Part shown: positions 8,837-18,956 of the stretch, in pieces
Layout: each line of letters begins with the position of its first letter
Position numbering within the stretch: the first letter of the stretch is position 1
From: CAISCU01 sp943361925
GTDB lineage: Bacteria; Bacteroidota; Bacteroidia; UKL13-3
Direction: 5' to 3'
DNA: 64,000 nucleotides
Assembly (NCBI GenBank): GCA_943361925.1
Contig: CALRIT020000003.1
Coordinates: 62,001-126,000, forward strand
Position numbers and translations under genes: made by a program
Notes under the pieces: generated by a model
Told to the model about the DNA's origin: nothing
Seen by the model: the letters and a program-made list of their open reading frames with translations, nothing else
Databases searched by the model: none

Positions 8837-9388
8837 ATGAAAAAACTAATTTACATTTTGCTCTTAGGACTGTTTATAATTAGCTGTAAAAAGAGCGATA
8901 CACTTAGCAGTGCCGAAAGAAATGTTGTTTCGAATTCAAGCAATAATCCTTTTAAGGAATTGTTGATTTTGATTAATATTAAAACAAGTGATAGCAGTTA
9001 TTTGGTTGTGAAATCCATTGATTCTGTCAATATTTTCATAAACAATTATTACTGGACAAAAATCAATACCGAAATCCTCGATACCTCAAAAGTTGATAAA
9101 ATTTTAGTCGGTAATAAATACCAAACAAAGAATAAAATCAACTATTTAATCATTGCAAATCAAGACATCAATCAACCTGAATACACAACAGCCGGCGATT
9201 TCGCCAAATACTTGAATGCCACCTACGAACTAAAACCCGGTGAATATGTATGTTTTATAGAATCGTTTCAACTTACTTTTAACGACAATTCAACTAAAAA
9301 ATACTATCCCCTAAAGTATACAACCTTTAAGGTAATTGAAAATTCGAGAAGTGCTTATGTTGGTGAAATTGAAATAAAAATTGACTAA
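8837..9388 (+). CDS. Predicted lipoprotein, function unknown
   Basis: A 183-aa protein with a lipoprotein signal (LFIISC, Cys at residue 17, followed by KKSD), so it is probably lipid-anchored in the periplasm or outer membrane. The mature part is rich in beta-strand-like patterns and has no domain I recognise. Its TAA is immediately followed by the ATG of the next lipoprotein gene with no spacing, so the two are almost certainly translated from one message. Confidence 0.75.
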   Translation: MKKLIYILLLGLFIISCKKSDTLSSAERNVVSNSSNNPFKELLILINIKTSDSSYLVVKSIDSVNIFINNYYWTKINTEILDTSKVDKILVGNKYQTKNKINYLIIANQDINQPEYTTAGDFAKYLNATYELKPGEYVCFIESFQLTFNDNSTKKYYPLKYTTFKVIENSRSAYVGEIEIKID

Positions 9389-9739
9389 ATGAAAAGCTTA
9401 AAAATCATAACATTTATCTGCACAGCATTTGCCTTGCAATCGTGTTATAAACCGGGTAAAATTCAAATTCAAAACAAAATTTCACAAGTAGAAATTGTAG
9501 ATGTTAAATGGGGTGATATTTACATTGCCACAGAACTGTTACCAGGTGAATCATCTGCCTTAACAACCATTGAAGAGTATGAAGAAAAGCTTCCAAAGAA
9601 GTTTAAAATTTCATTTAAAATGGTAGCTAACAATAAATCAATTTATTTAGAAACTGAAGATGAATATCTTTTAAATGAAGATGAAGAAAAACTAATTACG
9701 CTTGATGATGCGACTAAGGTTAAAAGTCCAAATCAATAA
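9389..9739 (+). CDS. Predicted small lipoprotein, function unknown
   Basis: A 116-aa protein with a lipoprotein signal peptide (FALQSC, Cys at residue 19). The start ATG follows the stop of the preceding lipoprotein gene without a gap, indicating translational coupling. The mature portion is acidic towards the C-terminus (DEYLLNEDEEK). No known domain is recognised. The pair may form a complex, but that rests only on gene order. Confidence 0.7.
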   Translation: MKSLKIITFICTAFALQSCYKPGKIQIQNKISQVEIVDVKWGDIYIATELLPGESSALTTIEEYEEKLPKKFKISFKMVANNKSIYLETEDEYLLNEDEEKLITLDDATKVKSPNQ

Positions 9740-9857
9740 GGAATAAAAGGAAAATAGATTTCTTATAAACTGAAATCACTAAAAACAAGGTTCATCTATG
9801 TTCACAATCAAAGCAATTGTGCCTCACTTTTATTAAATTCGAATAAAGCCTTCAAAA

Positions 9858-10253
9858 ATGAAAACTACCTTTTTCAAAGTACTCCTTATACTTCTCTTTG
9901 TATTTCAGCATGTATCCTGTAAAAAGGATGTTGAAATAAAAACCAAATTCGATTATAGAGATAAATTTATTGGCAAATACAAAGTAACAGAAACAAAATA
10001 TTGTTATGGTAACTGTGGGAATTGCTACTCTAAAAAGGACAGTATCATTAACATTAATTATGGGTATTTAGATTCAACAATCAGTGTATTGGGTTATGAA
10101 TATTTACAACTTGATGAAACCGGTAGTTATTTCGGACGCTATCTCTCTATCAGGCTTTGGAACGACAGCATTAAAGCCACTCGCAGCGAAGGCGGACTTG
10201 GATGTGGAGTAAATTATTACTACGTTGGTCGAAGAATTTCGAAAAAACCCTGA
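9858..10253 (+). CDS. Predicted Cys-rich lipoprotein, function unknown
   Basis: A 131-aa protein with a lipoprotein signal (QHVSC, then KKD). The mature part has four closely spaced Cys (KYCYGNCGNCYSKKD has three, with one more in GLGCGV), which may form disulfides in the periplasm. The architecture resembles the short lipocalin-like or single-barrel lipoproteins common in Bacteroidota, but no family signature is certain. The methyltransferase gene follows 35 bases later. Confidence 0.65.
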   Translation: MKTTFFKVLLILLFVFQHVSCKKDVEIKTKFDYRDKFIGKYKVTETKYCYGNCGNCYSKKDSIININYGYLDSTISVLGYEYLQLDETGSYFGRYLSIRLWNDSIKATRSEGGLGCGVNYYYVGRRISKKP

Positions 10254-10288
10254 ACAAAGGCCAATCTTAAAAACATGCTCCATAATCT

Positions 10289-11104
10289 ATGATTCAGTTC
10301 TTTAGAAAGTTATACTATGCCTTACCGGTTCAGTTGAGGTTTTTAAGCAGAATCATTGTTTATTTTCCATCCGATTTACTCAGCTACAAAAGTAGAAAAG
10401 CTGCAGGAATACCTCCAAAAGGAAAATTATTTATTGGCTCGGGTGATTTTGTACTTACCGGCAATCGTTTTGCTGAACGTTTTCAAGAATACTGCGATTT
10501 AGAAGCAACATCTAAAGTACTTGACATCGGCTGTGGCATTGGTAGATTGGCTCGTCCCCTGACAAACATTCTTAATGAAGAAGGAAAATATGCCGGATTT
10601 GATGTGGTAAAATCCGGAATCAATTGGTGTCAGAAAAACATCTCATCGAAACACCCAAACTTTGAGTTTATTCATGTTGATTTATCAAACGACCTATATA
10701 CAACAGGCGGTGAGGATGCAAGTTCATTCAATTTTCCTTATCAAGATCAATCGTTTTCAATTGCAGTAGCAATTTCTGTTTATACCCATTTATTACCCGA
10801 AGAGACCAATAGATATTTAGCAGAAACTGCCCGTATTCTTGAGCCCGGAGGATTGGCCTTTTTCACCTTTTTTATTCAGGATACCAATACCATTTTACCC
10901 AACAAATTCAACTTTCCAATAAAACATGAAAACTATGCTTTAATGGATGAAAAAGTGAGTCGAGCCAATGTCTTATACAAACACGATTTTTTGCTTAAAA
11001 TGATTGAACAAAATGGCCTCGAAATCAAACAATGGATTAAAGGCCGCTGGTGCAATGAAGATGGACTAGATTACCAAGATAGTCTTGTTTTGCTTAAGAG
11101 ATGA
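10289..11104 (+). CDS. Class I SAM-dependent methyltransferase
   Basis: A 271-aa protein. The SAM-binding motif I, VLDIGCGIGRLARPL, is at about residues 77-91, preceded by a basic amphipathic N-terminal segment (about 1-45) that could lie on a membrane. An acidic motif II (FEFIHVDLSND) and motif III/IV pattern (AVAISVYTHLLPEE, then ARILEPGGLAFFTFF) are in the order expected for the Methyltransf_11/25 group. The substrate cannot be read from sequence. Neighbouring genes are envelope lipoproteins, so a lipid or glycan target is possible but unproven. Confidence 0.8.
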   Translation: MIQFFRKLYYALPVQLRFLSRIIVYFPSDLLSYKSRKAAGIPPKGKLFIGSGDFVLTGNRFAERFQEYCDLEATSKVLDIGCGIGRLARPLTNILNEEGKYAGFDVVKSGINWCQKNISSKHPNFEFIHVDLSNDLYTTGGEDASSFNFPYQDQSFSIAVAISVYTHLLPEETNRYLAETARILEPGGLAFFTFFIQDTNTILPNKFNFPIKHENYALMDEKVSRANVLYKHDFLLKMIEQNGLEIKQWIKGRWCNEDGLDYQDSLVLLKR

Positions 11105-11338
11105 GTTGAAGAGGATGAAAGAAGAGTTGAAGAGAACGAGAAGTGAGAGGAAGAAAGATGAGAAAAATTCAAGAAGGGAATTTTCAGGCGAAATAGAAAT
11201 AAACGTTTATCAGGTTAAATGCTTGAAATTAATCGATTTTATCTGAACATACTCTATTTTTTATGGTTTTATAAATCCGGTAAAATTCAAAGTATGGTAT
11301 TTTAACTATTACATATAGCGCACTGGTATTCAAAGTGC
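11105..11338. repeat. Intergenic region with second copy of the purine-rich repeat
   Basis: Positions 11123-11149 carry the same 27-base element as 8620-8646 (3 mismatches) within a longer purine run, about 11100-11180, of GAAGAGGATGAAAG-type units. As at the first locus it starts right after a plus-strand stop codon. The remaining 150 bases show no gene. Confidence 0.6.
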
Positions 11339-11369
11339 AAAAAAAGGGTTGCCCATTAGCAACCCTTTT
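11339..11369 (-). terminator. Terminator of the 2403-aa T9SS protein gene
   Basis: An 11-bp stem AAAAGGGTTGC/GCAACCCTTTT (11342-11352 with 11359-11369), 6-base loop, followed on the minus strand by a run of seven T (11345-11339). It lies 20 bases after the stop codon of the minus-strand gene. Confidence 0.85.
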
Positions 11370-11388
11370 CGAATAAGAATATTACAAA

Positions 11389-14300
11389 TTAATCTACTTT
11401 TTGAACCTTGATAGTGCTCATCGATTTTCCATTATAAACCCTAATAAAATAAACACCGGAATTTAATTGGCTCAAACCATTAACAGGTAAATATTGCGAA
11501 CCGGCAACAATTGCATTGGTTTGAGTTGCAACGGTTCTTCCCAAAATATCTACAATCTCAAGCGTAACATTGCCATTGTTTGATGCAGATATTAGTACTC
11601 CTGTTTTATCTGAAAACGGATTAGGATAAACTGCAATTTCCTCTTCAAACATTTCTTCAATATTTACTGAAACTATGTTAGAATAAGCAATAGTACCATC
11701 AAAATCTTCTTGCTCTAAACGGTAGAAAAGCACATTTGAATTAACAAAGGGTTGAACATCAGTATAGGCATAGTTCATCATAGTTTTGGAATTACCCGCA
11801 CCATTAACAAAAGCAACAGCAATAAAATCTTTTCCATTTATTGAACGCTCTAACATAAATCCTTTGTTGTTAGTTTCTGAGCTTGTAGTCCAATTTAACT
11901 TTGCATCTCCTTTAACTTGAGCTCCTTTAAAGCTTAATAATTCTACAGGTAATGGATTAAAGGAACTATTACTACTTATAGTAAACTGACCATACACACT
12001 AACTAAACTTCTATTAACAATTGGGGCTGAATTTGAACCTGAAGCTGTTAAATGAACTCCGGCTGAAGCCCATGCTGAGCTTGCATTAGCTCTTCTTACT
12101 GCTACTAATTGTTGGTAATTATTTACACCTGCAAAACCTGTGGCATTTAGATTTAAATCATAAACTGAAGCAGTTGTTCCATTTTCAGGAGTAAAAGACC
12201 AATATCCGTTTACTGAATTGGTATTAACCGTCATAAATGCAGTACTATCATAGAATGGTAAACCTAAATTACCAGCAGGGGTCTGGACAAATGAGCCCAC
12301 TAATGAACCACATACGGTTGGTGCACTCAAAAATGTTGCAGTTAAACTTCTAGAAACACCTGTATTACTAAGCAAAGGATAACTAAGACTAGATACTGTA
12401 GAATTGAACCAACGTTTTAAATTACCATTAACACCGGCATTTGAACCAACTCCAATTGAACCTATTCTAAGAGTATCCAAACCAAGTGTAAATGTATTGT
12501 TATTGGTTATTAAACGAACATTATTTCCTAAAGTTAGCGTATCAATAATATTCAATTCTGAAGTAGCATTTGCAAAAGTTGCCTGAGTATTATTTCCAAA
12601 AGTGATTGTTCTAACTTTTTCACTGATAAGACCAGTAAATGTTGCAGCATTTCCGGTACTAACTGTTAACATATCAGACATGTTTAACTTTATGCGTGCA
12701 GGAGTCCAGTTGGAAGCTGTTGCAAAATTGCCTCCTGTTGTTTGATTCCAAACATAAGAAGAATTTGAAGTTGGTAATATATCGATGGTATAATCTTCTG
12801 TCTCGCCGTAAGCATAGACACCGCAAGGTTGAATGGGACTCACATTAGTTTCAATCAATGATACACGCATCCTGGTTTTACCAAGCATTACATTCAGAGG
12901 AATATAAAAACTACCTGTTTGAAAAACACCAATTCCATATTGGAAAGCTTGCGTCATAGCAACCGTTTCACCGGCATCAGTTAAATCTCCATCTTGGTTA
13001 AAGTCAATCCATATTCCCATAACTCCGGCAAAATTACCTCCGCAAGTCGCCGTATGAATATTAAATGAAACACGCTCACCTGCTCTAATTTGAGGAGCTA
13101 CAACAGATTCTGAATAGTTATTATATGAACTTAATACAGAACCTGCGCCAGAAGCCAAAGAAGTACATGTAGTTGTATTATTTAATGTACTTAAAGTAAC
13201 ATTTAAAATTTCACCATCAACAGGAAACAGAGCTCCGGCAGCACAAAACGGCTGACGAATTTTCCTAGAACCAGCAGGTGATAAAACTGTAGGAGTTTGA
13301 TTTACACCAGCAATTATTATTCCCTGACATGCAATATCAACAGAATCGCCTAATAATGCTGAGCCTTTGATATCATAAGTTACCCAGAAATAATTTGTGT
13401 CTGGACCAATATTTACATTACCAGTTATGAAGAAAGTTCCCCATTTTGAACCAGTAGGTGTTGTTTGCAGAAAGGTGCTTCCAAATTGATTGTTTGCTGA
13501 AAAGTTAGGATTGTTTCCTGTATAGAAAACTTTGGCATTTGCAATATTAGCAGTATCATTTCCACCTCCTGCTGCATTTAAGTTTAGCTGAGAAACAGTA
13601 ACCGGTGCACCTGAAGAACTCATTCTCACCATAACACGTAACATACGGTTATTTACAGACGAGCTTTCAACAGTTTCTAATTCTGTATGTTCAGCAGTAC
13701 TGCTTACATAAGTCACAGGTGTAGAAACAATTAGATTGCCAACTGGGTTACCATTGCTTGGCATATACCATGAATTAATTACATTAATACTATCTAATCT
13801 GGCATCTAAAACATTATTATTTGCTGCAGTTACAGCCACATCATAAGTTAACCAGTAAAAGTTTGTATCATTATTCATTGTGTCTGACACAGTAAATGAA
13901 AACTGACCATTTGGAGAGAATACAATTCCAATTAGATTAGCGCTGCTAAAATTTCCGGAATTTCTGGTAGCATATAATTTTGCATTTAATATGTTTGAAG
14001 TTGTGGTTGTACCAATTGTATTAAAGCGCAACTCATTTATTATGGCAGGATTACATGCAGAAGAGTTAACAATTACCGGCACACGTAAAACCTTAACATC
14101 TACAGCACCGGCACTGGTAGTGCCTGATTGTTGGTTAACCAACATACTTGAATAGGACTTTGTTGACGGTACTATGTTTACTAAATAATCTTCACCTTCA
14201 CCATAGTTAGAACCCGATGCCCCACAAAATTGTGTTGCTGTTGGTTGTACATCATCACCACCTCTAATTCTTAACCTGAATATACCTGTTTGAGCACTGC

Positions 14301-17300
14301 AAGGCACTGTAAAAGTAATAACAGCTTGTCCGTTTGCACCCGCATTAGCCGGAAATTGTGGACCTAAAGCTTCACCCGGATCATTAAAATCACCATTACT
14401 ATTGTAGTCAATCCATGCAAATGCAAACTGATTTAAATCGTTTCCATAATTTAAAGTTATAGTATTTGTTGAACCAAGCGCTAGGTTGGGAACTGCAACT
14501 GAATTATAAAAAGTATATTGGCCATTACAACCAGTAGCATTATCTAAGTTTCCTAATCTAACACGAGAAATAAAATCTACACCACATCCACTTGAATAAG
14601 TGGGTAAACAATAAGTTGCTCTAATTTTTCTGTTACCAGCAGGTGCCGTAATACTTGGTATTTGATAAAGGCCGGCAATAGTTAAACCTGCACATTCAAC
14701 ATCAATAGAATCGAACAAAATTGCAGTAGGTTTGATATCGTATGTTACCCAGAAATAATTAGTATCATTAGCCAGGTTTAAAGAGCCTGTTATACTAAAT
14801 AATCCAAATTTGTTTCCAATAGGGTTGGTTTGAATAAAGGTTGAACCAAATTGATTGCTAGTAGAAAAGTTTGGATTATTCCCTGTATAGAATACTTTAA
14901 CGTTGGCAATGTTGGATGTATCATCTCCTCCTCCATTGGCATTTAAATGAAATTCAGTAATAGAAATTGGTGAGCCGGTTGAGCTCATTCTAAGTATGGC
15001 ACGTAACATTCTTACATTGCTTGTTGGTCGCTCTACCATTGTTAAATCCGGATGAATTACAGTACTACCGAGATAAGTCATTGGTGATGTAATAACTAAA
15101 TTACCCGCTGGTGCGCTAATCATTGGTGTTTGCCAATTTCCAAAAAGTTCAATGCTATCAAAAACAGCATCTAATGTATTTGATGAGGCTGCTGTAGCAC
15201 TTATATCATAAACCAACCAATAGTTATTGGTATCATTTACAGCAGTATCAATCACGGAAAATGAAAACTGACCACTAGGACTAGAAACGGTTCCTACCAA
15301 ATTGGCTAAACTAAAAACATTTGAGTTGCCTGTTTTATACAATTTTGCATTTACAATATTTGATACATTGCTTGTACCGGCAGTATTGAATCTTAATTCA
15401 GTTATTAAACCAAGGTTACATGGAGATGAAGCCACTACAACAGGAACTCTTAAAATTCTAACATCAGTTAAACCTGAGGAAGTGGTTCCTGCAAACTGAA
15501 TTGCGTTTGAAGCAATATGTGATGAAGCACCGGAAACAATGTTAATCAAATAGTCTTCTGTTTCACCGAAAACGTAAGTACCACAAGGTGTCATTCCTGT
15601 CGTTGCTCTTATCAATACTACTCTCATTCTAGTATTTCCCGATAAGGCAGTACAAGGAATGGTGATATTACCAGAAACAATCGTAGACCCTGTTGTACTT
15701 GATGTAAAGGTATTGTTTACAAATGCTAACTCACTTGGTAAATCAAATGTGCCATTTTGGTTATAATCGATATAAATTCCTAAAATGGAAGGAAATCCCG
15801 TTGTACCACAAGTTGCTGCATTCACACTAAATGGAACTGGCAAACCTGCTGCTATATTGGGTGCTGCAACAGAGCTTGTATAATTAGAATAAAAACCAGT
15901 TACAGAGCCGGGACCAGATGCAAGTGTAGTGCAATTGGAGGTATTGTTTAATGTACCAAAGCTTACGTTCCAAATTTCTTCGTGTAATACAGACATTGCC
16001 GAACTAACACAATAGGGGTTACGAATCCGTCTTTTACCAAGTGGCGAAGTAATTGATGGAGTATAAATAGCGTTTTCAATAGTTAAATCTCCGCACTCTG
16101 AATCAACCGAGTCGCCAACAATTGCTGAACTCTTAATATCATAAGTTACCCAAAAGAAATTTGAGTCGTTTTGCAAAGGGCGAATACCATTTACAGAAAA
16201 CGAACCCCAAGAACTTCCGGCAGCTGCTGTTTGGATAAAGGTTGAACCAAATTGATTAAGTGTAGAAAAGTTAGGGTTGCTACCGGTATAAAACACTTTT
16301 ATGTTAGCGATATTGACAGCGTCATTTCCACCACCATTGGTATTTAAATCCAATTTCGTTAGTTTAATCGGAGCTCCTGTAGCACTTGTTCTAATAAAAA
16401 TTCTTAACAATCTATTATTGGTAGAACCTATTTCAACACTAGATAAATCAACATGTTGAGAGGTTGAACTTATGTATGTCATTGGAAATCCAACTTGTAA
16501 TGCGCCGCTAGGGTTATTATTATTAGGAATTCTCCCAATACCTGCAACTACAATAGAATCAATTCTTGCATCTAAAAAGTTGTTATTAGCAGCGCTTGAA
16601 ATAACATCATAACTTAACCAAAAATAGTTAACTCCAGAAGAAAGCATTTGAGTGTCATTAACCGAAAAAGCACCATTAGGGTTTGTAATTGTTGAACCAA
16701 ATTGGTTAGAAATATTAAAGGTGGAACTACTTCCTGTAAAATAAACTTTTGCTGCCCATACATCACCGACAAAAGTAGTACCAATCGTATTCAAATGTAA
16801 ATCAGTTATATTTATTGGGGCTCCAACAGAACCAGAAACGTAAATTGCCACTCTTAATAAGGCATTGTTATCTGAACCAGCTGGAACAATTCCGCTTACT
16901 TGCATAACAGCAGAAGAGTCATATTTAAAGTTTTCCGAAATTAAATCAGCCTCATCTGCACCAATATCAAAGTTTAATCCACCACCATTTACAGAACCTA
17001 CCGGACCTGGTCTTTGTTCACCATCTATATCCGTAGAAATACCAACAATGGTTAAACCATTGGACTCAAGCACAGATTTTACTGGAGATAAATGTAAATC
17101 AGTATTAGAAATAAATGGAGGATCCGTAAAAAATGAGTTGGAATCTTTATTTGAAACTGCTCGCCAATTTGCTAAATTAGGATAGTTAATTGTTGTTATT
17201 CTACCAACATTTCCAGAAGCACCTGTTACAAAATAATTGTTGTTATTCATAGCAGCTGAACTTACAATACTTGCAGAACTAAGATAAATGCCATTACAAG

Positions 17301-18600
17301 CTTGACCAGTATTATCCGACTGTTTATTAACCAAGATATTATTTCTAAACTCGGCAATAGTTGCTGTATTAGATGTTATGGTAAAACATGAAGAAAAATT
17401 AGAGGTACCGCTGCCATTATTAGGTTTTGCTAATACAATTGTGTTATTATTTACCCTTAAATTGGTTGTAGCATCATTTATATATATGCCATGATTGGTA
17501 AAACTAGAAATGGCGGAGGTAGTATGAAACGCACGGATATCTCTAATAAAGTTATTGTAAATGTGAATATTTGAATTATTCATTGCGGAAGAAATCATGA
17601 TTCCATAAGCACCCCAACCACTGGTTATTGGATTTTCAATATTGTGGATGTTATTATTTCTAATGATTGCCCCTGCGTTTCTTAATGTTAACTCAATACC
17701 CGTTATACTAGCTGCAAATCCGGTTAAAGAATCACCTCCTTGAATATCATTACCTTCGATTAACAATGAATTTGCTGAAGCTGTAACTTGTGTGTTCGCT
17801 ACATAAATGCCGCAATAACCAACATTGTCAAATCGAAAACTTGAACCAATCACATTATTTTTAATTCTGAAATAATCCATTAAATTTAGAAATGGTGAAG
17901 AACGTCCAAAAGCGTAAATGCCATAAAAGCATCGTTGAATATGGTTATTTTCTATTAACATTGAATCATTGTCTGAAGCACCTGATGTTGTGGTAATATT
18001 ACTGGTAGCTGAGCTTCCTCCGCAAAAAATACCATAACTGTTAATGATTGCTGTTGGAGAATTTCTTCCACCAATAATATTGCAGTTTTTTACCGTTGCA
18101 TGAAGGCATCCATCTCCGGTAGCAGTAGATGAACTAAAACGTATACAGGCAACATTGTTGGCAGTTGTTATTGCCATAATTATGGTAAGATTTCTAATTC
18201 CTGGTGTGGCTGGGTCATCACCATCAATAGTTACACTATCAGCACCAATAAACTCTATAATACCTCTAGAAGCAGCCGGTGTGATAGCAGAGAAAATTGT
18301 TACATTTCCTAGCGGCACAATTTTTACACTTTGATAAGCTGATGAACCGGCTCCAGACCGCAACAATTGAACCGGAGTTGCAGGTTCTGTTACGTTTGAA
18401 GATATGGAAATCAGAATTATTCCTTGATGTGTACCCCCATTAATCGCCGAAAATGCAGAACTGAGGTTAGTGTAAGAACTTGGCCCTGTTGTACCTGAAG
18501 TTGCGGTAACATTCACCTGGGCAAAAAGACTAACATTTATGCCAATGAAGGCATAAATCAGTAAAAAAAGACTCCGAGTCCTAAGTATTTGTTTTTTCAT
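11389..18600 (-). CDS. Giant T9SS type A-sorted surface/secreted protein with beta-helix, BNR_assoc_N-like and GEVED domains
   Basis: A 2403-aa exported protein. Residues 1-27 are a signal peptide (ending SLFAQ). Residues about 100-540 form a right-handed parallel beta-helix (GADSVTIDGDDP and many N-x-I/V rungs). Residues about 550-1940 hold three super-repeats of about 460 aa, each with two domains like the N-terminal domain of BNR-repeat neuraminidases (FYTGNNPNFS, FGSTF, YFWVTYDI) and one GEVED domain (GETEDYLINI, GEGEDYLVNI, GETEDYTIDI). A fibronectin-like segment (about 2225-2320) precedes a type A T9SS sorting domain (VYPNPF to the C-terminus). No catalytic sialidase propeller is seen, so an adhesin or matrix role is inferred. 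It ends at a strong terminator and is divergent from a TPR/HTH protein. Confidence 0.88.
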   Translation of the reverse strand: MKKQILRTRSLFLLIYAFIGINVSLFAQVNVTATSGTTGPSSYTNLSSAFSAINGGTHQGIILISISSNVTEPATPVQLLRSGAGSSAYQSVKIVPLGNVTIFSAITPAASRGIIEFIGADSVTIDGDDPATPGIRNLTIIMAITTANNVACIRFSSSTATGDGCLHATVKNCNIIGGRNSPTAIINSYGIFCGGSSATSNITTTSGASDNDSMLIENNHIQRCFYGIYAFGRSSPFLNLMDYFRIKNNVIGSSFRFDNVGYCGIYVANTQVTASANSLLIEGNDIQGGDSLTGFAASITGIELTLRNAGAIIRNNNIHNIENPITSGWGAYGIMISSAMNNSNIHIYNNFIRDIRAFHTTSAISSFTNHGIYINDATTNLRVNNNTIVLAKPNNGSGTSNFSSCFTITSNTATIAEFRNNILVNKQSDNTGQACNGIYLSSASIVSSAAMNNNNYFVTGASGNVGRITTINYPNLANWRAVSNKDSNSFFTDPPFISNTDLHLSPVKSVLESNGLTIVGISTDIDGEQRPGPVGSVNGGGLNFDIGADEADLISENFKYDSSAVMQVSGIVPAGSDNNALLRVAIYVSGSVGAPINITDLHLNTIGTTFVGDVWAAKVYFTGSSSTFNISNQFGSTITNPNGAFSVNDTQMLSSGVNYFWLSYDVISSAANNNFLDARIDSIVVAGIGRIPNNNNPSGALQVGFPMTYISSTSQHVDLSSVEIGSTNNRLLRIFIRTSATGAPIKLTKLDLNTNGGGNDAVNIANIKVFYTGSNPNFSTLNQFGSTFIQTAAAGSSWGSFSVNGIRPLQNDSNFFWVTYDIKSSAIVGDSVDSECGDLTIENAIYTPSITSPLGKRRIRNPYCVSSAMSVLHEEIWNVSFGTLNNTSNCTTLASGPGSVTGFYSNYTSSVAAPNIAAGLPVPFSVNAATCGTTGFPSILGIYIDYNQNGTFDLPSELAFVNNTFTSSTTGSTIVSGNITIPCTALSGNTRMRVVLIRATTGMTPCGTYVFGETEDYLINIVSGASSHIASNAIQFAGTTSSGLTDVRILRVPVVVASSPCNLGLITELRFNTAGTSNVSNIVNAKLYKTGNSNVFSLANLVGTVSSPSGQFSFSVIDTAVNDTNNYWLVYDISATAASSNTLDAVFDSIELFGNWQTPMISAPAGNLVITSPMTYLGSTVIHPDLTMVERPTSNVRMLRAILRMSSTGSPISITEFHLNANGGGDDTSNIANVKVFYTGNNPNFSTSNQFGSTFIQTNPIGNKFGLFSITGSLNLANDTNYFWVTYDIKPTAILFDSIDVECAGLTIAGLYQIPSITAPAGNRKIRATYCLPTYSSGCGVDFISRVRLGNLDNATGCNGQYTFYNSVAVPNLALGSTNTITLNYGNDLNQFAFAWIDYNSNGDFNDPGEALGPQFPANAGANGQAVITFTVPCSAQTGIFRLRIRGGDDVQPTATQFCGASGSNYGEGEDYLVNIVPSTKSYSSMLVNQQSGTTSAGAVDVKVLRVPVIVNSSACNPAIINELRFNTIGTTTTSNILNAKLYATRNSGNFSSANLIGIVFSPNGQFSFTVSDTMNNDTNFYWLTYDVAVTAANNNVLDARLDSINVINSWYMPSNGNPVGNLIVSTPVTYVSSTAEHTELETVESSSVNNRMLRVMVRMSSSGAPVTVSQLNLNAAGGGNDTANIANAKVFYTGNNPNFSANNQFGSTFLQTTPTGSKWGTFFITGNVNIGPDTNYFWVTYDIKGSALLGDSVDIACQGIIIAGVNQTPTVLSPAGSRKIRQPFCAAGALFPVDGEILNVTLSTLNNTTTCTSLASGAGSVLSSYNNYSESVVAPQIRAGERVSFNIHTATCGGNFAGVMGIWIDFNQDGDLTDAGETVAMTQAFQYGIGVFQTGSFYIPLNVMLGKTRMRVSLIETNVSPIQPCGVYAYGETEDYTIDILPTSNSSYVWNQTTGGNFATASNWTPARIKLNMSDMLTVSTGNAATFTGLISEKVRTITFGNNTQATFANATSELNIIDTLTLGNNVRLITNNNTFTLGLDTLRIGSIGVGSNAGVNGNLKRWFNSTVSSLSYPLLSNTGVSRSLTATFLSAPTVCGSLVGSFVQTPAGNLGLPFYDSTAFMTVNTNSVNGYWSFTPENGTTASVYDLNLNATGFAGVNNYQQLVAVRRANASSAWASAGVHLTASGSNSAPIVNRSLVSVYGQFTISSNSSFNPLPVELLSFKGAQVKGDAKLNWTTSSETNNKGFMLERSINGKDFIAVAFVNGAGNSKTMMNYAYTDVQPFVNSNVLFYRLEQEDFDGTIAYSNIVSVNIEEMFEEEIAVYPNPFSDKTGVLISASNNGNVTLEIVDILGRTVATQTNAIVAGSQYLPVNGLSQLNSGVYFIRVYNGKSMSTIKVQKVD

Positions 18601-18956
18601 AAATGAGATTTTTATATCACAAAAATCTCTTGGAACAGTAAAAATTACTTCACGCGTGGTTGTGAAAATGCAATACTGGCGGTGATATTTGAGAAAAAAT
18701 GATGAAAATCTTTCTGTTCGGTGCTTTTTCAGCTTCCTAATTAAGAAAATTAATTGTCTACCGATACTTTACGGATATGACGCTTCCATTTTGGAGTTAA
18801 GCTCAGTATTTTATATTTTTGAGAGATTGACAAGTGAATCGAATCAACTTTGTCAACTTCTTTAAGCCGCAAAACGAAATAGCCAATTTGATTGTATGAC
18901 TAAAGAATCTATCCTAATATTTAAGATCAAGTAAATTTGAAATTCTTAAAATCCTT
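18601..18956. other. Divergent intergenic region with a hairpin at the T9SS gene start
   Basis: The gap separates the minus-strand giant gene from the plus-strand TPR/HTH gene. A perfect 9-bp inverted repeat GAGATTTTT/AAAAATCTC (18605-18613 with 18621-18629, 7-base loop) lies 4 bases before the giant gene's ATG, where it could affect translation or act as an operator. GATTTTTG inside it (minus strand) is one base off the -7 consensus. No clear promoter is seen for the plus-strand gene. Confidence 0.4.
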
